DNA of 64,000 nt from RYN-230 sp963718305 (lineage in GTDB: Bacteria > Actinomycetota > Actinomycetes > Streptosporangiales > Streptosporangiaceae). Positions within the stretch are counted from its first letter, which is position 1, and each line of letters starts with the position of its first letter. A program made the translations under genes and the position numbers. The notes under the pieces are model-generated. The model had not been told where the DNA came from. It saw only the letters and a program-made list of their open reading frames with translations, and did no database searches. The stretch lies in contig CAVQZG010000001.1 in NCBI GenBank assembly GCA_963718305.1, positions 496,001-560,000 on the forward strand, given 5' to 3'. Of the stretch, positions 8,411 to 17,549 are shown piece after piece.

Positions 8411-8491
8411 TCCGGGGGGACGACCCCCCTGGACCCCCCGCTCGCCGCTCCGCGCCGAACGCCGGCTCGGCGAGCACCCGCCTTCGGCGGG
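8411..8491. terminator. Tandem hairpins between convergent genes
   Basis: A G-run/C-run hairpin at 8411-8433 immediately follows the lipoprotein stop codon. CCCGCC TTC GGCGGG forms a second hairpin at 8477-8491. They lie between convergent genes ending at 8410 and 8624. The remainder of this 213-bp gap shows no gene. Confidence 0.5.
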
Positions 8492-8623
8492 CCCCGCCTC
8501 CCCGGCGCGTGCGTACGTTATGGCCCCTGGACCGCCTGCCATTGTCGGCTCGGCGGGAACGCGCCTGCGGCATGCCGCTCCGCTGGGTCGGCATGCTGCA
8601 CGCCGGAAAAGGACCCCGTGGCC

Positions 8624-10240
8624 TCAGTTGGTGAAGGCGAAGTGCTCGAAGTCGAAGTTGGATAGCGGCTGGCCGACCTTGCCGGCCGTGTACCCGGTTA
8701 TCGTGTCGCTGTAGGCGTCCAGCACGTCAATGTAGGCGGGGACGATGTAACCGCCCTCGTTGAAGTCGAAATTCTGCATCTCGGTGATGATTTCCTTGCG
8801 CAGCGACGGGCTGGCGGTCGCGTTCGCCTGGTTGTAGAGGTTCGCGTAGTGCGGATTGTTGGTGTGCGTCTCGTTGAACGGTGACGCCTTCAGCATCGAC
8901 TCGGCGACCTGGGCCAGGTACGGGTAATAGTTGTAGTAGTCCTGGCTGAACGGCCACTTGAGGTAGTTCGGGCCGAAGAAGGTCCCGGCCGGGACGTTGC
9001 TGAGCTTGACCGTGACGCCGGCCGCCTTGGCCTGGGCGGCCAGCACGGTCGCCATGGCCACCGTGCCGGTGGCCACCGCCGAGGTGGTGAGGGTCACGGT
9101 GAGGCCGTCCTGGCCCGCCTTCTTCAGCAGGAACTTGGCCTGCTGGATGTCGCCTTGCGCGGGCCGGACCAGCGAGTGGTCGAAGTCCGGGTCGTACGGG
9201 GAGAAGAGATCGTTCGCGACCACCCCGTACCCGTCGAGGGCCGAGTCGATCAGCTGCGGGCGGTCCACCAGCAGCCGCATCGCCTGGCGGACGTGGACGT
9301 CGTTGAAGGGCGCCTGATCGACGCGCATCGTGAACGGCACGATCTCGCCGGAGTGCGAGACGACCGTCTTGATGCCGCTGCTGGTGGCCAGCGACGCGAT
9401 CTGCGGCCCGTCGAGCGCGCCAGCCCCCTGGATGACCCCGGTGGTCAGCGCGTCCTGCAGGGTGGTGTTGTCGCTGAAGTCGATGATGGTGAGCGTGTCC
9501 ACGTGGGGCAGCCCGGACTTCCAGTAGTGCGGGTTGCGGGTGAAGACGCTGCGCTGGCCGGGCGTGAAGCTCTGGTACACGAACGCCCCGGTGCCGACCG
9601 GCTTGGCCGGGCTGAATCCCTCCGGCGCGATGTACAGGTTGTACCAGAAGGCCGCGAGTTGCTCGGCGAAGCTGGAGAAGGGCTTGGTCAGCCGGACCAG
9701 GACGGTGTGCGGGTCCAGGGCCTTGGTGTGCGCCAGGTCGATCGGGCCGAGGCCGAACTTCCCCGTGAACCCGTTGGAGAACACCCGCTGGAAGGTGAAG
9801 AGGACGTCGGCGGCGGTGAAGTCCTTCCCGTCATGGAAGGTCACGCCGGGCCGCAGGCGGATGACCCACTCGGAGAGCGATCCCTGATGCGGGGTGATCG
9901 ACTCGGCCAGCACGTACTCCACCTGGGCCTGGGCATCGAGCTGGACCAGGGGCTGGTAGAGCGACTGCAGCCGGGACGTGTCGACGTAGGTGAGGCTCTT
10001 GTGCGGGTCGAGCGTGTCTGAGCTCGAGCCGCCGGTGAGGCCCAGCTTCAGGTTCCCGCCCCGCCGCATCCGGCGGCTGGCGTCTAAATGCTGGGTCTGG
10101 CCGGAACTGGAGCCGCCGCAGGCCGCCAGTAAGCCCCCCGTGCCCGCCATGGCGCCGGCGGCCGCTATCCCGCGCAGGAATTGCCGTCGCCCGAATTCTG
10201 ATACCGGCCGCGGCGTGCTGCTCTGATCCGGTCGATCCAC
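8624..10240 (-). CDS. Peptide/nickel-type ABC transporter substrate-binding lipoprotein (SBP_bac_5)
   Basis: The 538-aa family 5 extracellular solute-binding protein has a twin-arginine-like leader, GRRQFLRG (17-24), and the lipobox LLAACGG with Cys41. Export by Tat and then lipidation are therefore likely. The mature part shows the family landmarks LDPHKSLTYVDTSRLQSLYQPL, FHDGKDFTAADVLFTFQRV, PVGTGAFVYQSF and VRQAMRLLVDRPQLI. The GTG at 10240 is chosen because GGAGGT lies 7 bases upstream. An ATG further up lacks a good ribosome site. The matching permease and ATPase genes lie on the other strand from 11957, separated by one oxidoreductase gene. The substrate is probably an oligopeptide or similar ligand. 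Confidence 0.9.
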   Translation of the reverse strand: MDRPDQSSTPRPVSEFGRRQFLRGIAAAGAMAGTGGLLAACGGSSSGQTQHLDASRRMRRGGNLKLGLTGGSSSDTLDPHKSLTYVDTSRLQSLYQPLVQLDAQAQVEYVLAESITPHQGSLSEWVIRLRPGVTFHDGKDFTAADVLFTFQRVFSNGFTGKFGLGPIDLAHTKALDPHTVLVRLTKPFSSFAEQLAAFWYNLYIAPEGFSPAKPVGTGAFVYQSFTPGQRSVFTRNPHYWKSGLPHVDTLTIIDFSDNTTLQDALTTGVIQGAGALDGPQIASLATSSGIKTVVSHSGEIVPFTMRVDQAPFNDVHVRQAMRLLVDRPQLIDSALDGYGVVANDLFSPYDPDFDHSLVRPAQGDIQQAKFLLKKAGQDGLTVTLTTSAVATGTVAMATVLAAQAKAAGVTVKLSNVPAGTFFGPNYLKWPFSQDYYNYYPYLAQVAESMLKASPFNETHTNNPHYANLYNQANATASPSLRKEIITEMQNFDFNEGGYIVPAYIDVLDAYSDTITGYTAGKVGQPLSNFDFEHFAFTN

Positions 10241-10435
10241 GGAACTTACCTCCACGAAGTTCGGCATAGGAACACTAAACGTATTCAGGGGACATGATCG
10301 AATAGGCGCATGGCGGCCCGGGCCCGGGGCGCGGGGCCAATCCTCCTGGTAAAGCGCCCTATGCGGATTACTGGCCATAATGTCACAGGCCGTCTGGTCG
10401 CGCTACCCGCACGAATACGCTCCGGCAGCGACGGG

Positions 10436-11467
10436 TTACTCGGCCACAAGGAGCACCTTTCCGACGTGCTGGCGGCGCTCGAGGAAATTATGCGCCGCAG
10501 CAGCGTCACTGACGGGGAAGGTGGCGGCAATGGGCACCTTGATGGACCCGCGCCGGATGAGGTCCAGCGACGTGGCCAGCTCATCGGGGGGCGCCAGGCG
10601 AAAACCAATAATGCGCCAGCCGTTCCGGAACACGGGAATCAAGTCGAGCGGCACGATCTCGCCCGCGTGCGCGCCGCAGATGACCAGCGTGCCTTCCTCC
10701 CGGAGCAGGGACAGATGAGCCTCGAACAGCGGCCCGCCCACGGTGTCGAGGACGGCGTCGAAGCGGCGCCCGTCGGTGGCCCGCATGAGGTCCGTGGCCA
10801 GGTCGCGCTCGCCCCGGACGATGATCACGTCGGCGCCGAGCGAGGCGACCTGGGCGGCCTTGGCGGCCCTGCCGACCGTCGCGACCACGGTCGCCCCGGC
10901 CAGCTTCGCGCACTGGACCAGGGCGCCCGCCACACCGCCCGAGGCCGAGGGGATCAGCACCAGGTCACCCGGCCGGATCAGGGCCAGGCGGTTGACCATA
11001 TGCCAGGCGGTGCTGACCGCGCACTGCCCGGCGGCCATGGCCAGCAGGTCATCCTCGGGCTCGAGGGGCACCACCACCTCGGAAGGAACGCAGACCAGCT
11101 CGCCGTAGCCACCCCACCGCGTGGTGCCGAACACCTCGAACGACTCACACAGGTCGGGGCGCCACCGGGCGCAGCGGGCGCAGTGCCCGCAGCTGTACTG
11201 CTGGAAGGCGGTGACGCGATCGCCGGTGCTGATCGGGCCGCTGTGGTCGCCCACGCCGACGACCGTGCCGGCGAATTCCGCCCCCAGGACCATGGGCAGC
11301 TCGAACGGCCAGCGGGAGGTCCCCGCGCGGGAGTCCAGGTCAGAGTGGTTGACTCCGCAGGCCTGCACCTGGACCAGCACGTCGCCCGCGCCGATCACGG
11401 GATCCGGGATGTCCGCATACTGCATCGCCTCAGCGGGCCCGTACTCATAGAACGCTGCTGCCTTCAC
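10436..11467 (-). CDS. Zinc-binding dehydrogenase/quinone oxidoreductase-like MDR protein
   Basis: The 343-aa medium-chain dehydrogenase/reductase keeps the four structural-zinc cysteines (C93, C96, C99, C107 in CGHCARCARWRPDLC). It lacks the catalytic-zinc histidine: the usual GHE reads GAEF at 62-65. The Rossmann region SASGGVAGALVQCAKLAGATVV is the quinone oxidoreductase/acryloyl-CoA reductase type. A zinc-independent NADPH-linked enone or quinone reduction is therefore more likely than alcohol oxidation. The GTG at 11467 follows GGGGAGG. The gene is upstream of the peptide-binding protein on the same strand. A link to transport is not evident. Confidence 0.82.
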   Translation of the reverse strand: MKAAAFYEYGPAEAMQYADIPDPVIGAGDVLVQVQACGVNHSDLDSRAGTSRWPFELPMVLGAEFAGTVVGVGDHSGPISTGDRVTAFQQYSCGHCARCARWRPDLCESFEVFGTTRWGGYGELVCVPSEVVVPLEPEDDLLAMAAGQCAVSTAWHMVNRLALIRPGDLVLIPSASGGVAGALVQCAKLAGATVVATVGRAAKAAQVASLGADVIIVRGERDLATDLMRATDGRRFDAVLDTVGGPLFEAHLSLLREEGTLVICGAHAGEIVPLDLIPVFRNGWRIIGFRLAPPDELATSLDLIRRGSIKVPIAATFPVSDAAAAHNFLERRQHVGKVLLVAE

Positions 11468-11956
11468 CGCCCGCAGCCTCCCCGGCCGGCCATTCTGCGG
11501 CACGGAATTACGTAGTAGTTTCGGGGACTTGCCTTATCGGCCACTCTCCGCCGGCCCCATCCCCCGGTAACAACGCAACCGGTAACAGTGCGGCCGGAAA
11601 CGGGGCGGCCGGAAGTGCGCAGGCAGCACCGCTGGGTCACATTAGTTTCACCCGTCACCAGGTGCGCACAGGAATCACGATCAAAGCCTGACATGGGCAG
11701 TCCCAAGCTTCATTGGCCTGACACGGATTTACTAAGGTAATTCGCAGATAAAACGGTGTGATCTTGGTCGTGCGGCCCGCCGGGGTAACGGGGCCGCCCG
11801 CCACTTGAGCGGCGTTTCGAGGAGAATATCCCCGCGAAGAGTAAGATTCAGGCTGATTCCGGTAAATGGCATGGGAGCCACCTCGTTGTCCTGGCTGTGG
11901 CGGCCCGTTACGGTAGAGATCGATTAGCCACCAGGATGGCTCGGAGGATCGGCAAC
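11468..11956. other. 489-bp divergent intergenic region
   Basis: No coding sequence is supported here. CCGGTAACA occurs twice 15 bases apart (11564-11572 and 11579-11587). A GCGGCCC/GGGCCGC inverted repeat lies near 11771-11800. Several AT-rich patches around 11720-11750 are plausible promoter material for the oxidoreductase (minus) and the permease operon (plus), but no clear hexamer pair can be assigned. Confidence 0.4.
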
Positions 11957-13003
11957 GTGGCAGATGCCCGCGCGGTTCGGCAGCCGGGTCAGGCCGCGGG
12001 CTCCCCGCCCCCGGCGCGCCCGCGGGCGGGCCGGGATACGCACCCGGTCCGCCGGCTTCTCGGGCGGCGGGCCGCGGCCGGGCTGTTCACCTTATGCGTG
12101 GTCTCCGTGCTGGTGTTCGCGGCCACCGAGGTGCTGCCCGGTAACGCCGCCAACGCCGTGCTCGGGCGCACCGCGGCCAGCAGCCCGGCGGCGCTGCACC
12201 GGCTGGAGGCGGCCCTGCACCTCAACCGGGGCCTGCTGGACCAGTACTGGCTGTGGTTGTCCGGCCTGTTCACCGGCCACCTCGGCCACTCACTGGTCAA
12301 CGGGCAGCCGGTCTGGGGTTACGTGGCGCCCAGGCTCATCAACTCCGCGGTGCTGATGGGGGTCACCGGGCTGATCGGGACCGTGGCCGGGGTCGCGCTC
12401 GGTGCCCTGGCCGCGCTGCGCCGGGACGGCTGGTTCGATCACCTCAGCGCGGTCGCCGCGCTGGCGGTGACCGCGCTGCCGGAGTTCGTGGTGGCGATCG
12501 GCCTGGTCATCCTGTTCTCGACCGTGGTCACCCACTGGCTGCCCGCGGTGTCGCTGCTGCCGCCGGGCAGCTACGCCTGGGACGCCCCCCGGCTGCTGAT
12601 CCTGCCGGTAGCCACCCTGGTCATCGTGATCGTGCCGTATATCCAGCGGATGACCCGGGCGGCGATGATCGAGGCCCTGGAGTCCGACTACGTGGAGATG
12701 GCGCGGCTCAAGGGCGTGCCGATGTGGCGCATCGTGGCCACCCACGCGCTGCCCAACGCCACGGCGCCGGTGATCCAGGTCATCGGGCTCAGCTTCCTGT
12801 ACCTGGCGGGCGGCGTGGTCGTGGTGGAGTACGTGTTCGACTTTCCCGGCATCGGCCAGGGACTCGTCTACGCGGTCGAGAACCGCGACATCCCGGTCAT
12901 CCAGTTCATCGTCGTGCTGCTGGCCGCGTTCTACGTGTTCATGAACATCGTGACCGACGTGATCGCGCTGCTGGTCACGCCGCGGCACAGGATCCCCAGG
13001 TAG
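11957..13003 (+). CDS. Peptide/nickel-type ABC transporter permease, DppB type
   Basis: The 348-aa inner-membrane permease has the DppB layout. After an Arg/Pro-rich N-terminus a first membrane helix (LFTLCVVSVLVFAATEVLPG) leads to a periplasmic loop, followed by five more helices. The EAA loop is visible as YVEMARLKGVPMWRIVATHALPNATAP, which contacts the ATPase. The GTG at 11957 is chosen because GGAGG lies 9 bases upstream; earlier in-frame ATGs lack a ribosome site. It starts a three-gene operon with dppC and a fused ATPase gene. Confidence 0.9.
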   Translation: MADARAVRQPGQAAGSPPPARPRAGRDTHPVRRLLGRRAAAGLFTLCVVSVLVFAATEVLPGNAANAVLGRTAASSPAALHRLEAALHLNRGLLDQYWLWLSGLFTGHLGHSLVNGQPVWGYVAPRLINSAVLMGVTGLIGTVAGVALGALAALRRDGWFDHLSAVAALAVTALPEFVVAIGLVILFSTVVTHWLPAVSLLPPGSYAWDAPRLLILPVATLVIVIVPYIQRMTRAAMIEALESDYVEMARLKGVPMWRIVATHALPNATAPVIQVIGLSFLYLAGGVVVVEYVFDFPGIGQGLVYAVENRDIPVIQFIVVLLAAFYVFMNIVTDVIALLVTPRHRIPR

Positions 13004-13021
13004 GACGGAGGGCGGGTACCG

Positions 13022-13948
13022 ATGACCGCTGACGGGCCCGGCACGGAGCGGATCCGCCGCCACCAGTGGCTGGCCTCGGCAGGCTCGGCGGTGCGCACCC
13101 CGCGCGGGGGCACCGGGCTCGGGCTGGCCGGCTTCGTCGTGGCGGTCGCGGTGGCCGGCCCGCTGCTGGCCCCCCATTCGCCGACCGCCCTGCTCACCTT
13201 CCCGTTCGGGAAGCCGTCCGGGCATTTTCCCCTCGGCGCCGACTTCCTCGGCCGCGACGTCCTGTCCCGGGTCCTGGACGGCGGCTGGCTGCTGCTCCTG
13301 ATGGCGGTGTCCGCGACGGTCCTCGGGATCGCCGCGGGAGCGGCCGCCGGGATCAGCGCCGCCTACCTTCGCGGCCGCTCCGACGGGCTGATCATGCGCA
13401 CCGTCGATGTGATCCTGGCCTTCCCCCAGCTGGTCTTCGCCCTGCTGCTGCTGAGCATCCTGGGCCCCAAGCTGTGGCTGATCGTGCTGGCCGTCGGGCT
13501 GACCCACGCGCCCGCCGTGGCCCGGGTGCTGCGGTCCGCGACCCTGGACATCTCCGAGCGGGATTTCGTCAAGGTGGCGGAGCTGCAGGGGATGCGCCCG
13601 GCCGCGGTGATGACCAAGGAGATACTGCCCAGCCTGAGCACCCCGCTGATGGTGGAGGCGGGACTGCGGCTGACCTACTCGATCATCATCATGGCGGGCC
13701 TGGCCTTCCTGGGCTTCGGCCAGCCGCCCCCGTCCCCCAGCTGGGGGACCATGATCAACGAGAACCGGGCCGGGCTGGCCCTGAACCCGTGGGCCGTGAT
13801 CGTCCCCGCGGCGCTGATCGCCCTGCTCACCATCGGCACCAACCTCCTGACCGACGCCATCGGGCGGGCCGCGCTCGGCGTGGACCGCAGGCCAGAGGAA
13901 ACGGCCCTCGTGGACGACCTGGGCCCGGCCGGGAGCCCGGTGGCATGA
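13022..13948 (+). CDS. Peptide/nickel-type ABC transporter permease, DppC type
   Basis: The 308-aa inner-membrane permease partners the DppB-type protein. It has the N-terminal DppC helix (GLGLAGFVVAVAVAGPLLAPH) and the family motif HFPLGADFLGRDVLSRVLDGG. The EAA loop FVKVAELQGMRPAAVMTKEILPS is followed by further helices. The ATG at 13022 has GGAGGG 8 bases upstream. The stop codon overlaps the ATG of the following ATPase gene by 4 bases (ATGA at 13945-13948), which also fixes the ATPase start. Confidence 0.92.
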   Translation: MTADGPGTERIRRHQWLASAGSAVRTPRGGTGLGLAGFVVAVAVAGPLLAPHSPTALLTFPFGKPSGHFPLGADFLGRDVLSRVLDGGWLLLLMAVSATVLGIAAGAAAGISAAYLRGRSDGLIMRTVDVILAFPQLVFALLLLSILGPKLWLIVLAVGLTHAPAVARVLRSATLDISERDFVKVAELQGMRPAAVMTKEILPSLSTPLMVEAGLRLTYSIIIMAGLAFLGFGQPPPSPSWGTMINENRAGLALNPWAVIVPAALIALLTIGTNLLTDAIGRAALGVDRRPEETALVDDLGPAGSPVA

Positions 13949-15798
13949 GGCGAGCGGGAGAACTAGCCGGCCACAGCCCGGCCGCCGACCCGGACGGGTT
14001 CCGGCTGGCGGTGCGTGACCTGGAGATCCGCACTGGCCGCCAGGGGCCCGCCGGTGGTCAGCGGGATCTCCTTCGCGGTGCGGCCCGGCGACGTGCTCGG
14101 CCTGGTCGGCGAGTCCGGGTCCGGCAAGACCACGGTCGCCCTGGCCTTGCTGGGGCACACCCGGCGGGGCCTGTCCGTGCACCGCGGCGAGATCCTCCTG
14201 GACGGCCTGGACCTGCTGCGGCTGCGCCCGGCTGGCCTGCGCCAGGTGCGCGGGGCCAGGGTCAGCTACGTGCCCCAGGACCCGTCGGCGGCGCTGAACC
14301 CGGCGCTGCGGATCGGCTACCAGCTCCGCGAGGTGCTGCGCGTGCACCAGCCCGGACCGGCTTCGTACCCTCGCCGGTCCGGCACCGGCCTCGCCGGTGA
14401 CCCCGGGAACCGGATCCTGGAGGTGCTGTCCGAGGTCCGGCTGGAGGCCAGCCCGGCCCTGCTGCGGCGCTACCCGCATCAGCTCTCGGGCGGCCAGCAG
14501 CAGCGCGTCGCGCTGGCCATGGCCTTCGCCTGCCGGCCCTCGCTCATCGTCCTGGACGAGCCCACCACCGGCCTCGATGTCTCCACGCAGCGCCATATCC
14601 TCGACACCATCCGCAGCCTGTGCCGGAGCTACGGGGTCGCGGCCGTCTACGTCAGCCACGACCTGGCCGTGGTCAGCGAGCTGGCCGCCGAGGTCGCCGT
14701 CATGTACGCCGGCCGGATCGTCGAGGCCGGCCCCGCGGACCTGCTGTTCAGGCGCCCGCTGCACCCCTACACCCGCGGGTTGCTCGCGTCCGTCCCGGAC
14801 CGGGGCGGCCCCATGGCCGGCATCCCAGGCCAGCAGCCGCCGCCCGGCGACCGCGGGCCCGGGTGCGCGTTCGCTCCCCGCTGCGGCCTCGCCCTCGATC
14901 CGTGCCGGGCCCGCGTGCCGGAACCGGCCGCGGTGGCCGGGCGCACCGTGCGCTGCCTGCGGGCGGCCGAAGTGGACCGCGCGGCCGGGGCCGCCCGGTC
15001 CGCGCCCCGCCCGGCCGCGCCCGCGGCCGGCCCGCCCCGGCCGTGCCCGTGCTGTCGGTCCGGGGACTTTCGTTCAATTACGGCCCGGTGCCGGTCCTGT
15101 CCGGCATCGATCTGGACGTGCCGCCCCGGGCGTGCGTCGCCGTGGTCGGTGAGTCCGGCTCGGGTAAGACGACGCTGGCCCGCTGCATCGTCGGGCTGCA
15201 CCGGAACTGGACCGGCGAGATGACCCTCCAGGGCGCCCCGCTCGCGCCCAGTGCCCGGCACCGCCCGGGGCCGGTCCTGCAGCAGATCCAGTGCGTCTTC
15301 CAGAACCCGTACACCTCCCTCAACCCCCGCAAGACGGTCGGCCAGATCGTGGCCGAGCCGCTCCGGCGGTTCCTGCGGGTGCCCCGCGGCGAGCAAGCCG
15401 AGCGGGTGGTCAGCGTGCTCGAGGACGTGGCCCTCGGCGGCCGCTACCTGTCCCGCTATCCCGATCAGCTGTCCGGCGGGGAGCGGCAGCGGGTCGCGAT
15501 CGCCCGCGCCCTCGTCGCCGAACCGGGCCTGCTGGTCTGCGACGAGGTGACCTCGGCCCTGGACGTCTCGGTGCAGGCCGTCGTGGTCGAGCTGCTCCGC
15601 GCCGCCGCGGCCCGGCGGCACCTCGCCATGCTCTTCATCACCCACAACCTGGCCCTGGTGCGCAACGTCGCCCAGTTCACGGTGGTGATGCGGCAGGGCG
15701 AGATCGTCGAGGCCGGACCCGCCGGCCAGGTGCTCGCCAGTCCGGCCAGCCGCTACACCGCGCAGCTCATGGCCGACGTGCCCCGGCTGAGGTCATGA
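13945..15798 (+). CDS. Fused two-domain peptide ABC transporter ATPase (DppD-DppF type), frameshifted twice as sequenced
   Basis: Both ATP-binding cassettes of a dipeptide-type transporter are encoded here, about 618 codons in all. Domain 1 shows GESGSGKTT, LSGGQQQR and LIVLDEPTTGLD, with a C-terminal cysteine-containing oligopeptide segment. Domain 2 shows GESGSGKTT, LSGGERQR and LLVCDEVTSALD. The ATG at 13945 overlaps the permease stop and its frame encodes the first strand (LAVRDLEIRTG). Domain 1 continues one frame later from about 14036-14050. Domain 2 returns to the original frame between about 14975 and 15045. Two compensating indels, or two separate genes with a GTG start at 15043, are both possible. 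The Pro/Ala linker and lack of a stop favour one fused protein. Confidence 0.75.
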
Positions 15799-15838
15799 GC
15801 CGGCCGTGCCGGCCGGGATCATGACCCCGCCGGGGCGG

Positions 15839-16573
15839 TCACCAGGGCAGCGGCTGGCCGTCCCGGTAGAAACCGCCGGTAGGCCCGTCATCCGGAAGCA
15901 GGGCGGCCCACATCACGCTGGCCGCCCCGGCGGCCACGGGCCGGCCGCCCTGGCCCATGTCCGTGTCGGTCCAGCCCGGGCAGACCGCGTTGACGAGGAT
16001 GCCGTCGGCCCGCAGTTCGCCGGCCAGCAGCCTGGTCAGGGCGTTGAGGGCGGCCTTGGACACGCTGTAGGCGGGGGTGCCCCCGGTCATCTCGGAGATG
16101 GATCCGCCTTCGCTGCTCACGTTGACGATGCGGGCGTGCGGGCTGCGGCGCAGTAGCGGCAGGAAGGCCTGCGTAGTCCGCCAGGCGCCGAGGAGGTTGG
16201 TGTCCAGCGCCTCGCCCACCACGCCCAGATCGGCATTCTGCGCCTGCTGCCAGGTGTCGTAGGCAATGGCGGCGTTGTTGACCAGCACGTCGGCGCGGCC
16301 CAGGTTTTCTGCGGTCCAGGCCGCCGCGGCCGCAATGGTGGCCGGGTCGGTGACGTCCAGCCGCAGGGCGATGACGGTGCCGCCCGCCGGGTCGAGCTGG
16401 CGGGCGGTGCGCTCGCCCTGGCCGGGGTCGCGCGCGCCCGCGATGACCACGAACCCGTGCCCGGCGAGCTGGCGGGCGACGTCACGGCCGATCCCGCGGT
16501 TGGCGCCGGTGACTACGGCGACGGGGCGGTCAGCACGCCCATCGCCGGGTGGGCTTGGTTCAGTCACCGTCAT
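15839..16573 (-). CDS. Short-chain dehydrogenase/reductase (SDR)
   Basis: The 244-aa classical SDR has the cofactor motif VVTGANRGIGRDVA near residue 21, the NNAAIAY variant of the NNAG motif, and the catalytic set VNVSSEGG with YSVSK. It reduces or oxidises a carbonyl or alcohol with NAD(P)(H). The substrate is not predictable. The ATG at 16573 overlaps the stop codon of the NrtR-like regulator by 4 bases, so the two are co-transcribed. A role in NAD(P) metabolism through this coupling is only suggestive. Confidence 0.87.
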   Translation of the reverse strand: MTVTEPSPPGDGRADRPVAVVTGANRGIGRDVARQLAGHGFVVIAGARDPGQGERTARQLDPAGGTVIALRLDVTDPATIAAAAAWTAENLGRADVLVNNAAIAYDTWQQAQNADLGVVGEALDTNLLGAWRTTQAFLPLLRRSPHARIVNVSSEGGSISEMTGGTPAYSVSKAALNALTRLLAGELRADGILVNAVCPGWTDTDMGQGGRPVAAGAASVMWAALLPDDGPTGGFYRDGQPLPW

Positions 16574-17475
16574 GGGGTGACTGTGGAGGACAGGGACGGC
16601 GGGCGGAACGCGGCGAAGGGATTGGTGACGACCAGGGTCCGGGCCGCGAACCGGTACAGCGTGGCCGGCCTGCCGCCTACGGGCGTGGGCCGGGCGGCCG
16701 TGGCCGTGGCCTCGATCACGCCGCGGCGGGTCAGCACCCGCTGCAGGTTGGTCGCCGAGACCGGATGGCCGGCCGAGGCGGCGTAGATGTCGCGGAGCTG
16801 CGCGATGGTGAAGGTCTCGGGGGCCAGGGCGAAGCCGATGTTGGTGTAGGACAGCTTGGCGCGCAGCCGGTCGCGGCCTGACACGGCGATCGACCCATGG
16901 TCGAACGCGGTGGGCGGCAGGTCCTGGACCGGGTGCCACGCGGTGTCCGGCGGGATGCGCGGCTGCACGTCGGCGGCCACCAGGGCCAGGTAGGCCGTGG
17001 CCAGGACGCGGCCCCGCGGGTCCCGCCGCGGATCGCTGCGGGTCTCCAGCTGCTCCAGGTACGCGATGTCGGTGAGGTCGACCTTGGTGGCCAGGTGCCG
17101 GCCCAGGGAGGTCCCCAGGCGCTCGTCGGCCCCGAGCGGGCCGCCGGGCAGGGCCCAGCGCCCTTTGAACGGGGCTGCCCCGCGCCGCCAGAGCAGGACG
17201 TTCAGCTGCTGGTCGCGGACCTGGAGGACCACGGCCAGCGCCTCGTGGGAGAACCGCGGCGCCTCGCTCGCGGTCGGTTGTGGCGTTTCCTTCACAGTGG
17301 CCAGCGCCCCGCCCGTGGTCGCCTGCGCCCTGCCGCTCGCGGTCGCTTGCGGCGCCCCGCTCCCAGTTGCCTGCGGCGCCCTGCTCATCGTCGCCTTCGG
17401 CGCCCTGCTCACGGTCGCCTGCGGCTCGGTGTCTGGCACGTTCGCATGGTACTGAGCCTTCCGGTTTTCGGCCAT
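16570..17475 (-). CDS. nrtR: NrtR-type Nudix-related transcriptional regulator of NAD biosynthesis
   Basis: The 301-aa protein has a degenerate Nudix domain (about 75-195, with KGRWALPGGPLGADERLG but without the catalytic REUxEE residues) and a C-terminal winged helix (about 205-290, with SYTNIGFALAPETFTIAQLRDIYAA). This is the NrtR architecture, a repressor that senses ADP-ribose or related NAD metabolites. The first 70 residues are an unusual run of APQAT-type repeats and may be disordered or not translated. The ATG at 17475 lies 2 bases from a half-operator and has no ribosome site. It is divergent from nadA-nadB-nadC, the expected target. Confidence 0.88.
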   Translation of the reverse strand: MAENRKAQYHANVPDTEPQATVSRAPKATMSRAPQATGSGAPQATASGRAQATTGGALATVKETPQPTASEAPRFSHEALAVVLQVRDQQLNVLLWRRGAAPFKGRWALPGGPLGADERLGTSLGRHLATKVDLTDIAYLEQLETRSDPRRDPRGRVLATAYLALVAADVQPRIPPDTAWHPVQDLPPTAFDHGSIAVSGRDRLRAKLSYTNIGFALAPETFTIAQLRDIYAASAGHPVSATNLQRVLTRRGVIEATATAARPTPVGGRPATLYRFAARTLVVTNPFAAFRPPSLSSTVTP

Positions 17476-17476
17476 C

Positions 17477-17526
17477 AGGTTTTAGACTACGAGGCGAAAA
17501 GGTTTTATACTCTGAGTCTAAAACCT
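17477..17526. promoter_or_regulatory. Probable NrtR operator between nrtR and nadA
   Basis: A 27-bp palindrome (17500-17526) has arms AGGTTTTATACTC and GAGTCTAAAACCT around a central T, with one mismatch. A third copy of the arm, AGGTTTTAGACTA, lies at 17477-17489. The element sits in the short divergent gap between the regulator and the nad operon, the classic NrtR site location. It also overlaps any promoter for either gene, consistent with repression of both. Confidence 0.75.
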
Positions 17527-17549
17527 CCCACGGGAGATTGGGGCCGGAC

